Positions 25,156 through 33,132 of a stretch of 64,000 nt of DNA are shown here, in pieces. A program made the translations under genes and the position numbers. The stretch lies in the NCBI GenBank assembly GCA_965200925.1, contig OZ241738.1:2108001-2172000 (forward strand), given 5' to 3'. Position 1 is the stretch's first letter. Each line of letters starts with the position of its first letter. The notes under the pieces are model-generated. The model ran no database searches and was not told the DNA's origin. It was given only the letters and a program-made list of their open reading frames with translations. The DNA comes from WTGU01 sp965200925 (lineage in GTDB: Bacteria; Pseudomonadota; Alphaproteobacteria; UBA828).

Positions 25156-26559
25156 ATGGCGGAAGACCGGAGCCGGGAGGCGCGCGGCGCGGCGCCCGGA
25201 AGAGGCAGGAAGGACGGGCTCTACGGCCTCACCCCTGGTCTCGTCCGCGAAGTGGGCGGTGCGCTCGCGTCCGCCGACGGTGACCGGATCCGCGCCCTCT
25301 TCGCGCCGCTGCACGACGCCGACACCGCCGACCTGATCGAGCGCTTCCGCCCGGACGAGCGCCGCCGCCTGGTCGCGCTCGCCCACGACGTGCTCAGCGG
25401 CGACGTGCTGGCCCATGTCGAGGACGGCATCCGCGAGGCGCTGATCGCCGAAATCGGCGCCGAGCGGGCGGCGGAAGCGATCGCCGACATGGACAGCGAC
25501 GACGCCGTGGCCGTGCTCGAGGACCTCGACGCGCCGCGGCGGGCGGCCATCCTGGATGCGATCCCGGGCGCGGAGCGGGCCGGGATGGCGGAGAGCCTCG
25601 CCTGGCCCGAAGACAGCGCCGGCCGCCTGATGCAGCGGGAGCTGGTGGCGCTGCCGGCGTTCTGGACGGTCGGCCAGACCATCGATCACATGCGCGAGGC
25701 CCGGGACCTGCCGGGCGCCTTCTACGAGATCTACGTCATCGACCCGCGCCACGAGCCGATCGGGCGCGTCCCGCTCCACAAGCTCCTGCGCACGCGCCGG
25801 CCGCTTCTCCTGCGCGATATCATGGCCACCGACCTCAAGGCGATCCCCGCCGCGACCGACCAGGAGGAGGTCGGCCACGTGTTCGACCGGTACGACCTGG
25901 TCTCGGCGCCGGTGATCGGCGAGGGCGGCCGTCTGATCGGCGTCATCACCGTGGACGACGTGGTGGACGTGATCCGGGAGGAGGCGGGCGAGGACATCCT
26001 GCGGCTCAGCGGCGTCCGCGCGCCGGATCTCCCCCGCGCTGCGCTGCGCACTGCCGGCGGGCGCTTCACCTGGCTGCTCGTCAACCTGGGTACGGCGATC
26101 CTGGCGTCCTACGTCATCTACCAGTTCGATGGGACGATCGATCAGATGGTCGCACTCGCCGTGCTCATGCCGATCGTCGCCTCCATGGGGGGCAACGCGG
26201 GCACCCAGACCATGACCGTCGCCGTGCGCGCCATCGCCACCAAGGACCTCACCTTGGCCAACCTGCCGCGGGTGTTGGGGAAGGAGGTGATGGTGGGCGG
26301 CATCAACGGCGTCGTCTTCGCCGTCCTCACTGGCGGCGCGGCGGCGGCCTGGTACGGCGACACCGCCCTGGGCGTCGTCATCGGGGCGGCGATGATCGTC
26401 AACATGCTGGCCGCCGGCCTGTTCGGCCTGGTCATCCCGACCGCACTGTGGCGGCTCGGGATCGACCCGGCGACCGCCGCCGGCGTGCTGCTCACCACCG
26501 TCACCGACGTGATCGGCTTCCTCGCCTTCCTGGGCCTGGCGGCTGCGATCCTCCTGTGA
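25156..26559 (+). CDS. mgtE: Magnesium transporter MgtE
   Basis: 467 aa from ATG 25156; the TTG-initiated extension from 25084 looks non-coding. An MgtE_N superhelix (about 30-150) carries the DADTADLIERF and DDAVAVLEDLD repeats. Two CBS domains (about 150-290; IMATDLKAIPA, VSAPVIGEGGRLIGVITVDD) act as the Mg sensor. Five C-terminal helices include the pore signature MPIVASMGGNAGTQTMTVAVRA. It is a homodimeric inner-membrane Mg2+ channel gated by cytosolic Mg2+. No riboswitch-like leader was recognised in the 130 bp upstream. Confidence 0.95.
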   Translation: MAEDRSREARGAAPGRGRKDGLYGLTPGLVREVGGALASADGDRIRALFAPLHDADTADLIERFRPDERRRLVALAHDVLSGDVLAHVEDGIREALIAEIGAERAAEAIADMDSDDAVAVLEDLDAPRRAAILDAIPGAERAGMAESLAWPEDSAGRLMQRELVALPAFWTVGQTIDHMREARDLPGAFYEIYVIDPRHEPIGRVPLHKLLRTRRPLLLRDIMATDLKAIPAATDQEEVGHVFDRYDLVSAPVIGEGGRLIGVITVDDVVDVIREEAGEDILRLSGVRAPDLPRAALRTAGGRFTWLLVNLGTAILASYVIYQFDGTIDQMVALAVLMPIVASMGGNAGTQTMTVAVRAIATKDLTLANLPRVLGKEVMVGGINGVVFAVLTGGAAAAWYGDTALGVVIGAAMIVNMLAAGLFGLVIPTALWRLGIDPATAAGVLLTTVTDVIGFLAFLGLAAAILL

Positions 26560-26590
26560 CGGCGGCGGACCGGGAGAGGGGAGCGCGATC

Positions 26591-27763
26591 ATGATACCGA
26601 ACCGCCTGCCGGGCCTCGATTTCGGCCTGGGCGAGACTGCCGATGCGATCCGCGACACGGTTGAAGGCTTCGCGACCCGGGAAATCGCGCCGCGGGCCGA
26701 CGAGATCGACCGGAGCAACACGTTCCCGCGCGATCTCTGGCCGCGCCTCGGCGCGCTGGGGCTGCTCGGCATCACGGTCGAAGAGGAGGGGGGCGGCAGC
26801 GGACTCGGCTATCTCGAACACGTCGTCGCCATGGAGGAGGTAAGCCGCGCCTCGGCCTCGGTCGGGCTCAGCTATGGCGCCCACTCCAATCTCTGCGTGA
26901 ACCAGATCCGGCTCAACGGCTCGCCGGCGCAGCGCCGGGCGTACCTGCCGAAGCTCATTTCCGGTGCCCATGTCGGCGCGCTGGCGATGAGCGAGCCGGG
27001 CGCCGGCTCGGACGTGGTGGGGATGCGCACCCGGGCCGAGAAGAAGGGCGACCGCTACGTCCTCAACGGCGCGAAGATGTGGATCACCAACGGGCCGGAT
27101 GCCGAGGTCCTGGTCGTCTACGCCAAGACCGACCCGGACGCCGGCAGCCGCGGCATCACCGCCTTCCTGATCGAGAAGGGGATGGCCGGATTCTCGACCG
27201 CGCAGAAGCTCGACAAGCTCGGGATGCGCGGCTCCGACACCTGCGAGCTGCTCTTCGAGGATTGCGAGGTGCCGGAGGAGAACGTGCTGGGGACGGTCGG
27301 CGGCGGCGGCCGCGTGCTGATGAGCGGGCTCGACTACGAGCGCGCGGTGCTGGCCGCCGGGCCGCTCGGCATCATGCGCAGCTGCATGGACATTGTGGTG
27401 CCCTACGTCCATGAGCGCGCGCAGTTCGGCCGCCCGATCGGCACCTTCCAGCTCATGCAGGGCAAGCTCGCGGACATGTACACGACGATGAACGCGGCCC
27501 GCGCCTACGTCTACGCCGTGGCCCGCGCCTGCGACCGCGGCCGGGCCAGCCGCAAGGACGCCGCCGGCGCGATCCTCCACGCCGCCGAGAAGGCTACCTG
27601 GATGGCGCTCGAGGCGATCCAGGCACTGGGCGGCAACGGCTACGTCAACGAGTTCGCCACCGGGCGCCTGCTGCGGGACGCCAAGCTCTACGAGATCGGC
27701 GCCGGCACTAGCGAGATCCGCCGCATGCTCATCGGCCGCGAGCTGTTCGAAGAGACGGCGTAG
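26591..27763 (+). CDS. ivd: Isovaleryl-CoA dehydrogenase
   Basis: 390 aa. It shows the acyl-CoA dehydrogenase signatures MSEPGAGSDVVGM and WITNGPDAEVLVVYAKT, and the helix-G sequence SGLDYERAVLAAGPLGIM. The Glu there (DYER) is the base position specific to isovaleryl-CoA dehydrogenases, while the usual C-terminal Glu is replaced (YEIGAGTSEIRR). It oxidises isovaleryl-CoA to 3-methylcrotonyl-CoA in leucine breakdown, using FAD and electron-transferring flavoprotein. Methylcrotonyl-CoA carboxylase genes, often adjacent, are not present here. Confidence 0.88.
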   Translation: MIPNRLPGLDFGLGETADAIRDTVEGFATREIAPRADEIDRSNTFPRDLWPRLGALGLLGITVEEEGGGSGLGYLEHVVAMEEVSRASASVGLSYGAHSNLCVNQIRLNGSPAQRRAYLPKLISGAHVGALAMSEPGAGSDVVGMRTRAEKKGDRYVLNGAKMWITNGPDAEVLVVYAKTDPDAGSRGITAFLIEKGMAGFSTAQKLDKLGMRGSDTCELLFEDCEVPEENVLGTVGGGGRVLMSGLDYERAVLAAGPLGIMRSCMDIVVPYVHERAQFGRPIGTFQLMQGKLADMYTTMNAARAYVYAVARACDRGRASRKDAAGAILHAAEKATWMALEAIQALGGNGYVNEFATGRLLRDAKLYEIGAGTSEIRRMLIGRELFEETA

Positions 27764-27882
27764 GCGGGTCGTCCGCGCACCGGTCTCACGCCGCCCGAAG
27801 GGTGTTGCGTCAGGCGGCGGCGGGGTCGACAATCGCGGCGCACGCGGGGCGGCCACCGCCCCGGGAGAGCGGGGGACAGTGC

Positions 27883-29070
27883 ATGAAGGACGATCCCGTC
27901 GTCATCATCGGCATGGCGCGCACGCCCATGGGCGGGTTCCAGGGCGACCTGAGGGACGCGCCGGCGCCGGCGCTCGGGGCCGCGGCGATTGCTGCGGCGC
28001 TCGCGCGAGGCGGCGTCGCCGGGGAGGACGTCGACGAGGTGATCATGGGCAACATCCTCTCGGCGGGGCAGGGCCAGGCGCCGGCGCGCCAGGCCTCGAT
28101 CGGCGCCGGCATCCCCGAGGGCGTCGGCTGCACCACGATCAACAAGATGTGCGGCTCCGGCATGAAGGCAGCGATGTTCGCCCACGACCTGATCGCGGCC
28201 GGCTCCGGCTCCGTCGTCGTCGCCGGCGGCATGGAGAGCATGACCAACGCGCCCTACCTGCTGGACCGCGCCCGCGCCGGCTACCGCATGGGCCACGGCG
28301 CCGTCCGCGACCACATGTTCCTCGACGGGCTGGAGGATGCCTACGACAAGGGCAAGCTGATGGGCGCCTTCGCCGAGGAGACGGCCCGCGAATACCAGTT
28401 CACGCGCGAGCGGCAGGACGCCTTCGCCATCGCCTCCCTCGAGCGCGCCAGGAGCGCGATCGATGACGGCTCGTTCGAGGGCGAGATCGCCCCGGTCACG
28501 GTCGCGAGCCGCAAGGGCGAGGCCGTCGTCTCCCGCGACGAACAGCCGCCGAAGGCGGACCCGGCGAAGATACCGACGCTCCGCCCAGCCTTCGCCAGGG
28601 ACGGCTCGGTGACCGCCGCCAATTCGAGCTCGATCTCCGACGGCGCCGCCGCGCTGGTGCTGATGCGCCGCTCCGAGGCCGAAAAGCGCGGCTTGGTGCC
28701 GCTCGCCGCCGTCCGCGGCCACGCGACGCATGCGCAGGCACCGGCGCGCTTCACCACTGCGCCCGGCCCGGCGCTGCACAAGCTGCTCGACAAGGCGGGC
28801 TGGCGCATGGCGGACGTCGACCTGTTCGAGATCAACGAGGCGTTCGCTGTGGTGACCATGGCGGCGATGCGCGATTGCGACATCCCCCATGACAAGGTGA
28901 ACGTCCACGGCGGCGCCTGCGCCCTCGGCCACCCGGTCGGTGCCTCCGGCGCGCGCATCGTCGTCACCCTGCTGGCGGCGCTCAAGAAGCACGACCTCGA
29001 CAGGGGCGCCGCGGCGCTCTGCATCGGCGGCGGCGAGGCCACAGCGCTCGCCGTGGAGCGCCTCCACTAG
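27883..29070 (+). CDS. Acetyl-CoA C-acyltransferase (thiolase)
   Basis: 395 aa from ATG 27883. The acyl-enzyme Cys90 is in TINKMCGSGMKA, the catalytic His in NEAFAVVT and NVHGGACALGHP, and the second Cys in the C-terminal CIGGGEATALAVE. Length and motifs fit biosynthetic/degradative acetyl-CoA acetyltransferase. It probably handles acetoacetyl-CoA from leucine or fatty-acid breakdown, given the neighbouring acyl-CoA dehydrogenases. It begins 119 bp after the isovaleryl-CoA dehydrogenase gene. Confidence 0.93.
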   Translation: MKDDPVVIIGMARTPMGGFQGDLRDAPAPALGAAAIAAALARGGVAGEDVDEVIMGNILSAGQGQAPARQASIGAGIPEGVGCTTINKMCGSGMKAAMFAHDLIAAGSGSVVVAGGMESMTNAPYLLDRARAGYRMGHGAVRDHMFLDGLEDAYDKGKLMGAFAEETAREYQFTRERQDAFAIASLERARSAIDDGSFEGEIAPVTVASRKGEAVVSRDEQPPKADPAKIPTLRPAFARDGSVTAANSSSISDGAAALVLMRRSEAEKRGLVPLAAVRGHATHAQAPARFTTAPGPALHKLLDKAGWRMADVDLFEINEAFAVVTMAAMRDCDIPHDKVNVHGGACALGHPVGASGARIVVTLLAALKKHDLDRGAAALCIGGGEATALAVERLH

Positions 29071-29081
29071 AACCGCCGGCC

Positions 29082-29678
29082 ATGCCGGAAGCGCGCGAGA
29101 CGATCCCCGCCCGGCGCGGCCGCGCGCTTCGGTTGGGTGCCGGCGCGGCCGTCCGCCTGATCAACACCCACGGCACCCAGGTGGTCGACACCTGGGCCTT
29201 CAACGCCCGCGCCGCCGCCGAGTTCATGTCGATGGAGCATTCGCGGGTCGCCATCGGCCGCATCGCCCCGCAATCCGGAGACACCATGGTCACCAATGGG
29301 CGGCGCCCGATCCTGACTCTCGTGGAAGACACCTCGCCCGGCGTCCACGACACGCTGGTCGCCGCCTGCGACCGCCATCGCTACGCCCTTCTCGGCGCTC
29401 CCGGACACGACAATTGCGCCGACAACCTCCACGCCGCCCTGGCGACGCTCGGCATGGTCGTGCCCGGCACGCCCGCTCCCTGGAACATGTGGATGAACAT
29501 TCCGGTCGGCGTCGACGGCTCGATCGCGTTCGAGCCGACCGTCGCCCGGCCCGGCGACCATGTGGTGCTGCGGGCCGAGATGGACGCGGTGCTCGCCTTT
29601 TCCTGCTGCCCGCAGGACATCCTCCCGATCAACGGTGCCGACCTCACGCCGCGCGACGCCGCCTTCGAGCGGCTCTAG
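29082..29678 (+). CDS. DUF1989 / urea-carboxylase-associated family protein
   Basis: 198 aa. Recognisable features are RRGRALRLGAGAAVRLIN, the conserved GTQVVDTWAFNA, EFMSMEHSR, and the cluster GHDNCADNLHAAL, with CCPQDILPIN near the C-terminus. Conserved Cys, His and Asp residues suggest a metal site. Homologues accompany urea carboxylase or carboxyguanidine deiminases and some are nitrogen-release enzymes; the specific reaction here is unknown. It sits 11 bp after the thiolase gene and 2 bp before an acyl-CoA dehydrogenase gene, so it is co-transcribed with acyl-CoA genes, an unusual setting for the family. Confidence 0.8.
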   Translation: MPEARETIPARRGRALRLGAGAAVRLINTHGTQVVDTWAFNARAAAEFMSMEHSRVAIGRIAPQSGDTMVTNGRRPILTLVEDTSPGVHDTLVAACDRHRYALLGAPGHDNCADNLHAALATLGMVVPGTPAPWNMWMNIPVGVDGSIAFEPTVARPGDHVVLRAEMDAVLAFSCCPQDILPINGADLTPRDAAFERL

Positions 29679-29680
29679 AC

Positions 29681-30832
29681 ATGCCGGACGACGGCGCCTT
29701 CCTCACCGACGAACAGCGGATGATCCGCGACATGGCGCGCGATTTCGCCGCGCGCGCGCTCGTGCCCTGCGCCAGCGACTGGGACCGGAACGGCGGCTAT
29801 CCCGACGACCTCCTGCCCCGGATGGGTAAACTGGGGCTGATGGGGATGCTGGTGCCGCCGGAATTCGACGGCGGCGGTGCGGACCATGTGTCCTACGCGC
29901 TGGCGGTGGAGGAGATCGCGGCCGGCGACGTGGGCACCTCGACCGCGATGAGCGTCAACAACTCGCTGGTTTGCGCCGGCCTGCTGGCAGCAGGCTCGCC
30001 CGCGCAGAAGGATCGCTTCCTCAAGCCGCTGGCCCGCGGCGACATGCTCGGCTGCTTCTGCCTCACCGAGCCGCAGGCGGGCTCCGACGCCGCGGCGCTG
30101 CGCACCCGCGCCGTGCGCGACGGCAACGGCTACCGGCTCGACGGCACCAAGCAGTTCGTCACCAGCGGTGCCAGGGCGGGCTTCGCGCTGGTCTTCGCCG
30201 TGACGGACCCGGAGGCCGGCAAGAAGGGCATCAGCTGCTTCCTCGTGCCGACCGACAGCGAAGGCTACCGGGTCGCCAGCCACGAGACCAAGATGGGCCA
30301 GCGCGCCCACGACACCTGCCAGATCGTCTTCGAGAACCTGCGGCTCGCCCCCGACCTGATGTTGGGCGAACCGGGGCAGGGCTACGCCATCGCGCTCGGC
30401 AATCTCGAAGGCGGGCGCATCGGGGTCGCGGCGCAGGCCACCGGTGCCATGCGCGCGGCCTACGAGACGGCTCTCGCCTACGCGCGCGAGCGGACGAGCT
30501 TCGGCAAGCCGCTCATCGAGCACCAAGCGGTGGGCTTCCGGCTCGCCGACATGGCGACCGAGATCGAGGCCGCGCGGCTGATGACCCTGAACGCGGCGCG
30601 GCTGCGCGACGCGGGCCGACCCTGCCTCAAGGAAGCCTCGATGGCCAAGCTCTTCGCCTCCGAGACGGCCGAGCGCGTCTGCTCACGGGCAATCCAGACC
30701 CTGGGCGGCTACGGCTATCTGAGCGACTTCCCGGTCGAGCGCATCTATCGAGACCAGCGGGTGTGCACGATCTACGAGGGCACGAGCGACGTCCAGCGCC
30801 TCGTCATCGCCCGCGCGCTGGCCGCGGAATGA
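29681..30832 (+). CDS. Acyl-CoA dehydrogenase (short/branched-chain type)
   Basis: 383 aa. It carries CLTEPQAGSDAAALRTRA, FVTSGARAGFALVFAVT and the C-terminal IYEGTSDVQRLVIARAL, whose Glu is the usual catalytic base. It is closest in feel to short/branched-chain or isobutyryl-CoA dehydrogenases. It passes electrons to ETF. Its TGA overlaps a potential ATG of the following HCCA-isomerase-like gene, so translation is linked. With the isovaleryl-CoA dehydrogenase upstream it suggests a branched-chain acyl-CoA degradation locus. Confidence 0.9.
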   Translation: MPDDGAFLTDEQRMIRDMARDFAARALVPCASDWDRNGGYPDDLLPRMGKLGLMGMLVPPEFDGGGADHVSYALAVEEIAAGDVGTSTAMSVNNSLVCAGLLAAGSPAQKDRFLKPLARGDMLGCFCLTEPQAGSDAAALRTRAVRDGNGYRLDGTKQFVTSGARAGFALVFAVTDPEAGKKGISCFLVPTDSEGYRVASHETKMGQRAHDTCQIVFENLRLAPDLMLGEPGQGYAIALGNLEGGRIGVAAQATGAMRAAYETALAYARERTSFGKPLIEHQAVGFRLADMATEIEAARLMTLNAARLRDAGRPCLKEASMAKLFASETAERVCSRAIQTLGGYGYLSDFPVERIYRDQRVCTIYEGTSDVQRLVIARALAAE

Positions 30833-30855
30833 CGGCGCCGCCCAGCGGAGGAACC

Positions 30856-31458
30856 ATGGCCCAAGCGCTCGATTTCTACTTCGATTTCTCCTCGCCCTAC
30901 GGCTATCTCGCCGCCGAGCGCATCGACGCCCTCGCCGCCCGCCACGGGCGCGCAGTCGTCTGGCGGCCCTTCATGCTGGGTGCCGTGTTCAAGAAGATCG
31001 GCGGGAGCCCGCTGGTCGACCAGCCGCTGAAGGGCCCCTATGCGCGCCGCGACATCCCGCGCTCGGCGCGCCTCCACGGCATTCCCTTTGTCGTGCCCGA
31101 GCCGTTCCCGGTGGGCAGCGTCGCCGCCTGTCGCGCCTTCTACTGGCTCACCGACCTCGACCCCGCCCGGGCGCACGCCCTGGCGCGGGCGCTCTATCGC
31201 GGCTACTTCGCCGAGAACCGCGACCCGAGCAGGCCGGAGACGGTGACGGCGGCCGCGCGCGGGCTCGGCGTGGACGGCGCGGCGCTGGAATCAGCGCTGG
31301 GCGACGCGGCGGTCAAAGAGCAGCTGCGCGCCGAGAACGACGCAGCGCTCGCGCGCGGCGTCTTCGGCTCGCCCACCGTCTTCGTCGGCGACGAGATGTT
31401 CTGGGGCAACGACCGCCTGGAGCAGGTGGACCGCTGGCTCGAAACCGGCGGCTGGTAG
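30856..31458 (+). CDS. 2-hydroxychromene-2-carboxylate isomerase-like DsbA-family protein
   Basis: 200 aa from ATG 30856 (GGAGG four bases upstream). An in-frame ATG at 30829 overlapping the preceding stop would add nine residues. It has a thioredoxin fold with helical insertion. The N-terminal FDFSSPYGYLAAERID has Ser where DsbA has Cys, as in kappa-class GST and NahD, and GVFGSPTVFVGDEMFWGNDRL is the conserved C-terminal block. NahD uses glutathione to isomerise 2-hydroxychromene-2-carboxylate, but most family members have unknown substrates. It is the last gene of the acyl-CoA operon. Confidence 0.88.
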   Translation: MAQALDFYFDFSSPYGYLAAERIDALAARHGRAVVWRPFMLGAVFKKIGGSPLVDQPLKGPYARRDIPRSARLHGIPFVVPEPFPVGSVAACRAFYWLTDLDPARAHALARALYRGYFAENRDPSRPETVTAAARGLGVDGAALESALGDAAVKEQLRAENDAALARGVFGSPTVFVGDEMFWGNDRLEQVDRWLETGGW

Positions 31459-31474
31459 CGCGGCGGGGCGCCGG

Positions 31475-32251
31475 TCAACGCAGCGCGAGGGCGACCTCGT
31501 CGTCATAGACCCCTTCCGGGAGCGGCAGGCCGTCCAGGGCGTCCGCGCCGAGCGGGCCGTCGGGCGCGATGCCGCGGCGTTCGAGCAGGGCCATGAGCTG
31601 GCGCACGTGCTGCGCGGCGTGCCAGACGGTGCGCTCGAACACGCTTTCGGCGCTACGGCGACCGTAATACGTGTCGAGCACGGGCCAGTGCCCGGGCGGG
31701 CCGGCGGTGCGCCACCAAGCGGCGAGCGCGTCACTCACCGTCCGTCCGTAAGCCGCGACCGCGGCAGCGGAGCGCATGTCGGCGCCGGGCTTGCGCTCGA
31801 AATAGTCGAAAGTGAGCGGAGCGCCGCCCACGGCGTCGAGAAACGCTGCCGGGATGACGAAGACGTGATAGGCGAGGTCGAGCACCGTCCGGTCGCGCCC
31901 CGGCAGGGAGGTGGCGAGGGCCTCCTCCGGGAACTGGCCGAGATAGCGCCGGGCCGCGGCGAGGATCAGCTCGAGCTTGCGGACCAGCACGGCGGGCGCC
32001 GGCGGCGTCCGCTCGTGCACCACGCCCACGAAGCGCGCGAGTTCGTCCAGGTCCTGGGCGAAGACGAAGCGCCGTCCCCGCGCCACGACCGGGACGGAGC
32101 GGGCGCCCAGGCGCGCGAGCGCGTCCATGGCGCCCGGCCGGGCCCGCACGTCGATCGATTCGTAGGCGACGCCGTGGACGGCCAGGAATTCCTTGGCCCG
32201 CAGACAGCTCGAACAGCCCGGCTGCCAGTACACCTTGAAGCCCTCGGCCAT
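31475..32251 (-). CDS. Glutaredoxin-DinB fusion protein
   Basis: 258 aa from ATG 32251. Residues 1-80 form a glutaredoxin: YWQPGCSSCLRAKEFL with a CxxC, and the cis-Pro in GARSVPVVARGRRFVF. Residues 95-258 are a four-helix DinB/DUF664-like domain with three metal-ligand-type His (LDLAYHVFV, RTVWHAAQHVRQL). DinB-fold members include bacillithiol- and mycothiol-dependent transferases and maleylpyruvate isomerase. The fusion suggests a thiol-dependent isomerase or transferase that carries its own redox partner. It follows the SDR gene by 11 bp on the same strand and is convergent with the HCCA-isomerase-like gene. No substrate can be assigned. Confidence 0.78.
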   Translation of the reverse strand: MAEGFKVYWQPGCSSCLRAKEFLAVHGVAYESIDVRARPGAMDALARLGARSVPVVARGRRFVFAQDLDELARFVGVVHERTPPAPAVLVRKLELILAAARRYLGQFPEEALATSLPGRDRTVLDLAYHVFVIPAAFLDAVGGAPLTFDYFERKPGADMRSAAAVAAYGRTVSDALAAWWRTAGPPGHWPVLDTYYGRRSAESVFERTVWHAAQHVRQLMALLERRGIAPDGPLGADALDGLPLPEGVYDDEVALALR

Positions 32252-32262
32252 CGACCGATCCC

Positions 32263-33036
32263 CTATTCGGCGGTGTAGCCGCCGTCGATCACCAGCTCGG
32301 TGCCGGTGACGAACCTGGCCTCGTCCGAGGCCAGATAGACGACGCCGTTGGCGATGTCGTCCGGCTCGCCGACATGGCCCACCGGATGCAGCTTGCCGAA
32401 TTCGCGGGCGCCGGTGGCGGCGTCGCCGTACATGCGGTGTGCGGTCTCCGCCATCATCGGCGTGTCGATGAAGGCGGGATGGATCGAGTTGACGCGGACG
32501 CCGCTGCCGTCGCGCGCGCATTCGAGCGCCACGCATTTGGTGAAGGAGCGCACCGCGCCCTTCGACGCCGTGTAGGCGGCGAGATGCGCCGTGCCGACCA
32601 TGCCCAGCACCGAGGACATGTTGACGATGGAGCCGCCGCCCGTCCGCCGCATCGCCGGGATCGCGCTCCTGGTGCCGAGGAAGACGCCGTCGGCGTTGAC
32701 CGCCATGATCCGCCGCCAAGTCGCCAGCGAGACCTCGGCGAGCGGCTCCGCCCGCGTGACGCCGGCGTTGTTGAAGAGCACGTCGAGACGCCTGTGTTCC
32801 GCCAGCACCGCGTCGATCGCCGCCCGCCACGCGGCTTCGTCGGTTACGTCGAGGGGATGGAAGCGGGCACCGCCGCCCGCTGCCGCAATCGCGCCGGCGA
32901 CCACCGCGCCGCGCGCCTCGTCGCGCCCGGTGACCAGCACCGCCGCGCCCTCTTCGGCGAGGCGGCGCGCCGTCGCCGCGCCGATCCCGCTCGTCGCGCC
33001 GGTCACGATCGCCACCTTGCCGTCGAGCCTCCCCAT
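32263..33036 (-). CDS. Short-chain dehydrogenase/reductase (SDR)
   Basis: 257 aa classical SDR. It has the cofactor site TGATSGIGAAT, NNAG, the catalytic Ser in NMSSVLGMVG, YTASK (Tyr, Lys), and the C-terminal TGTELVIDGGYTAE. The Asn of the tetrad lies in AVNADGVFLGT. It probably uses NAD(H), as no basic residue follows the Gly motif directly. It is transcribed with the glutaredoxin-DinB gene and divergent from the AidB-like gene. The substrate is unknown; 3-hydroxyacyl or sugar-alcohol oxidation is typical. Confidence 0.9.
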   Translation of the reverse strand: MGRLDGKVAIVTGATSGIGAATARRLAEEGAAVLVTGRDEARGAVVAGAIAAAGGGARFHPLDVTDEAAWRAAIDAVLAEHRRLDVLFNNAGVTRAEPLAEVSLATWRRIMAVNADGVFLGTRSAIPAMRRTGGGSIVNMSSVLGMVGTAHLAAYTASKGAVRSFTKCVALECARDGSGVRVNSIHPAFIDTPMMAETAHRMYGDAATGAREFGKLHPVGHVGEPDDIANGVVYLASDEARFVTGTELVIDGGYTAE

Positions 33037-33132
33037 GGGAGCGCTGCCTCCTCAGTTCCGCCCGTGGCCCGCACCGCGCGACCGACTATAACCCTATGGA
33101 GACGGGCGGCGCGAACGCGAGGCGAGGAACCC

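Noticed and set aside
33087..33092. TATAAC as a promoter for the AidB-like gene
   Set aside because: No acceptable -35 hexamer was found 16-18 nt upstream.
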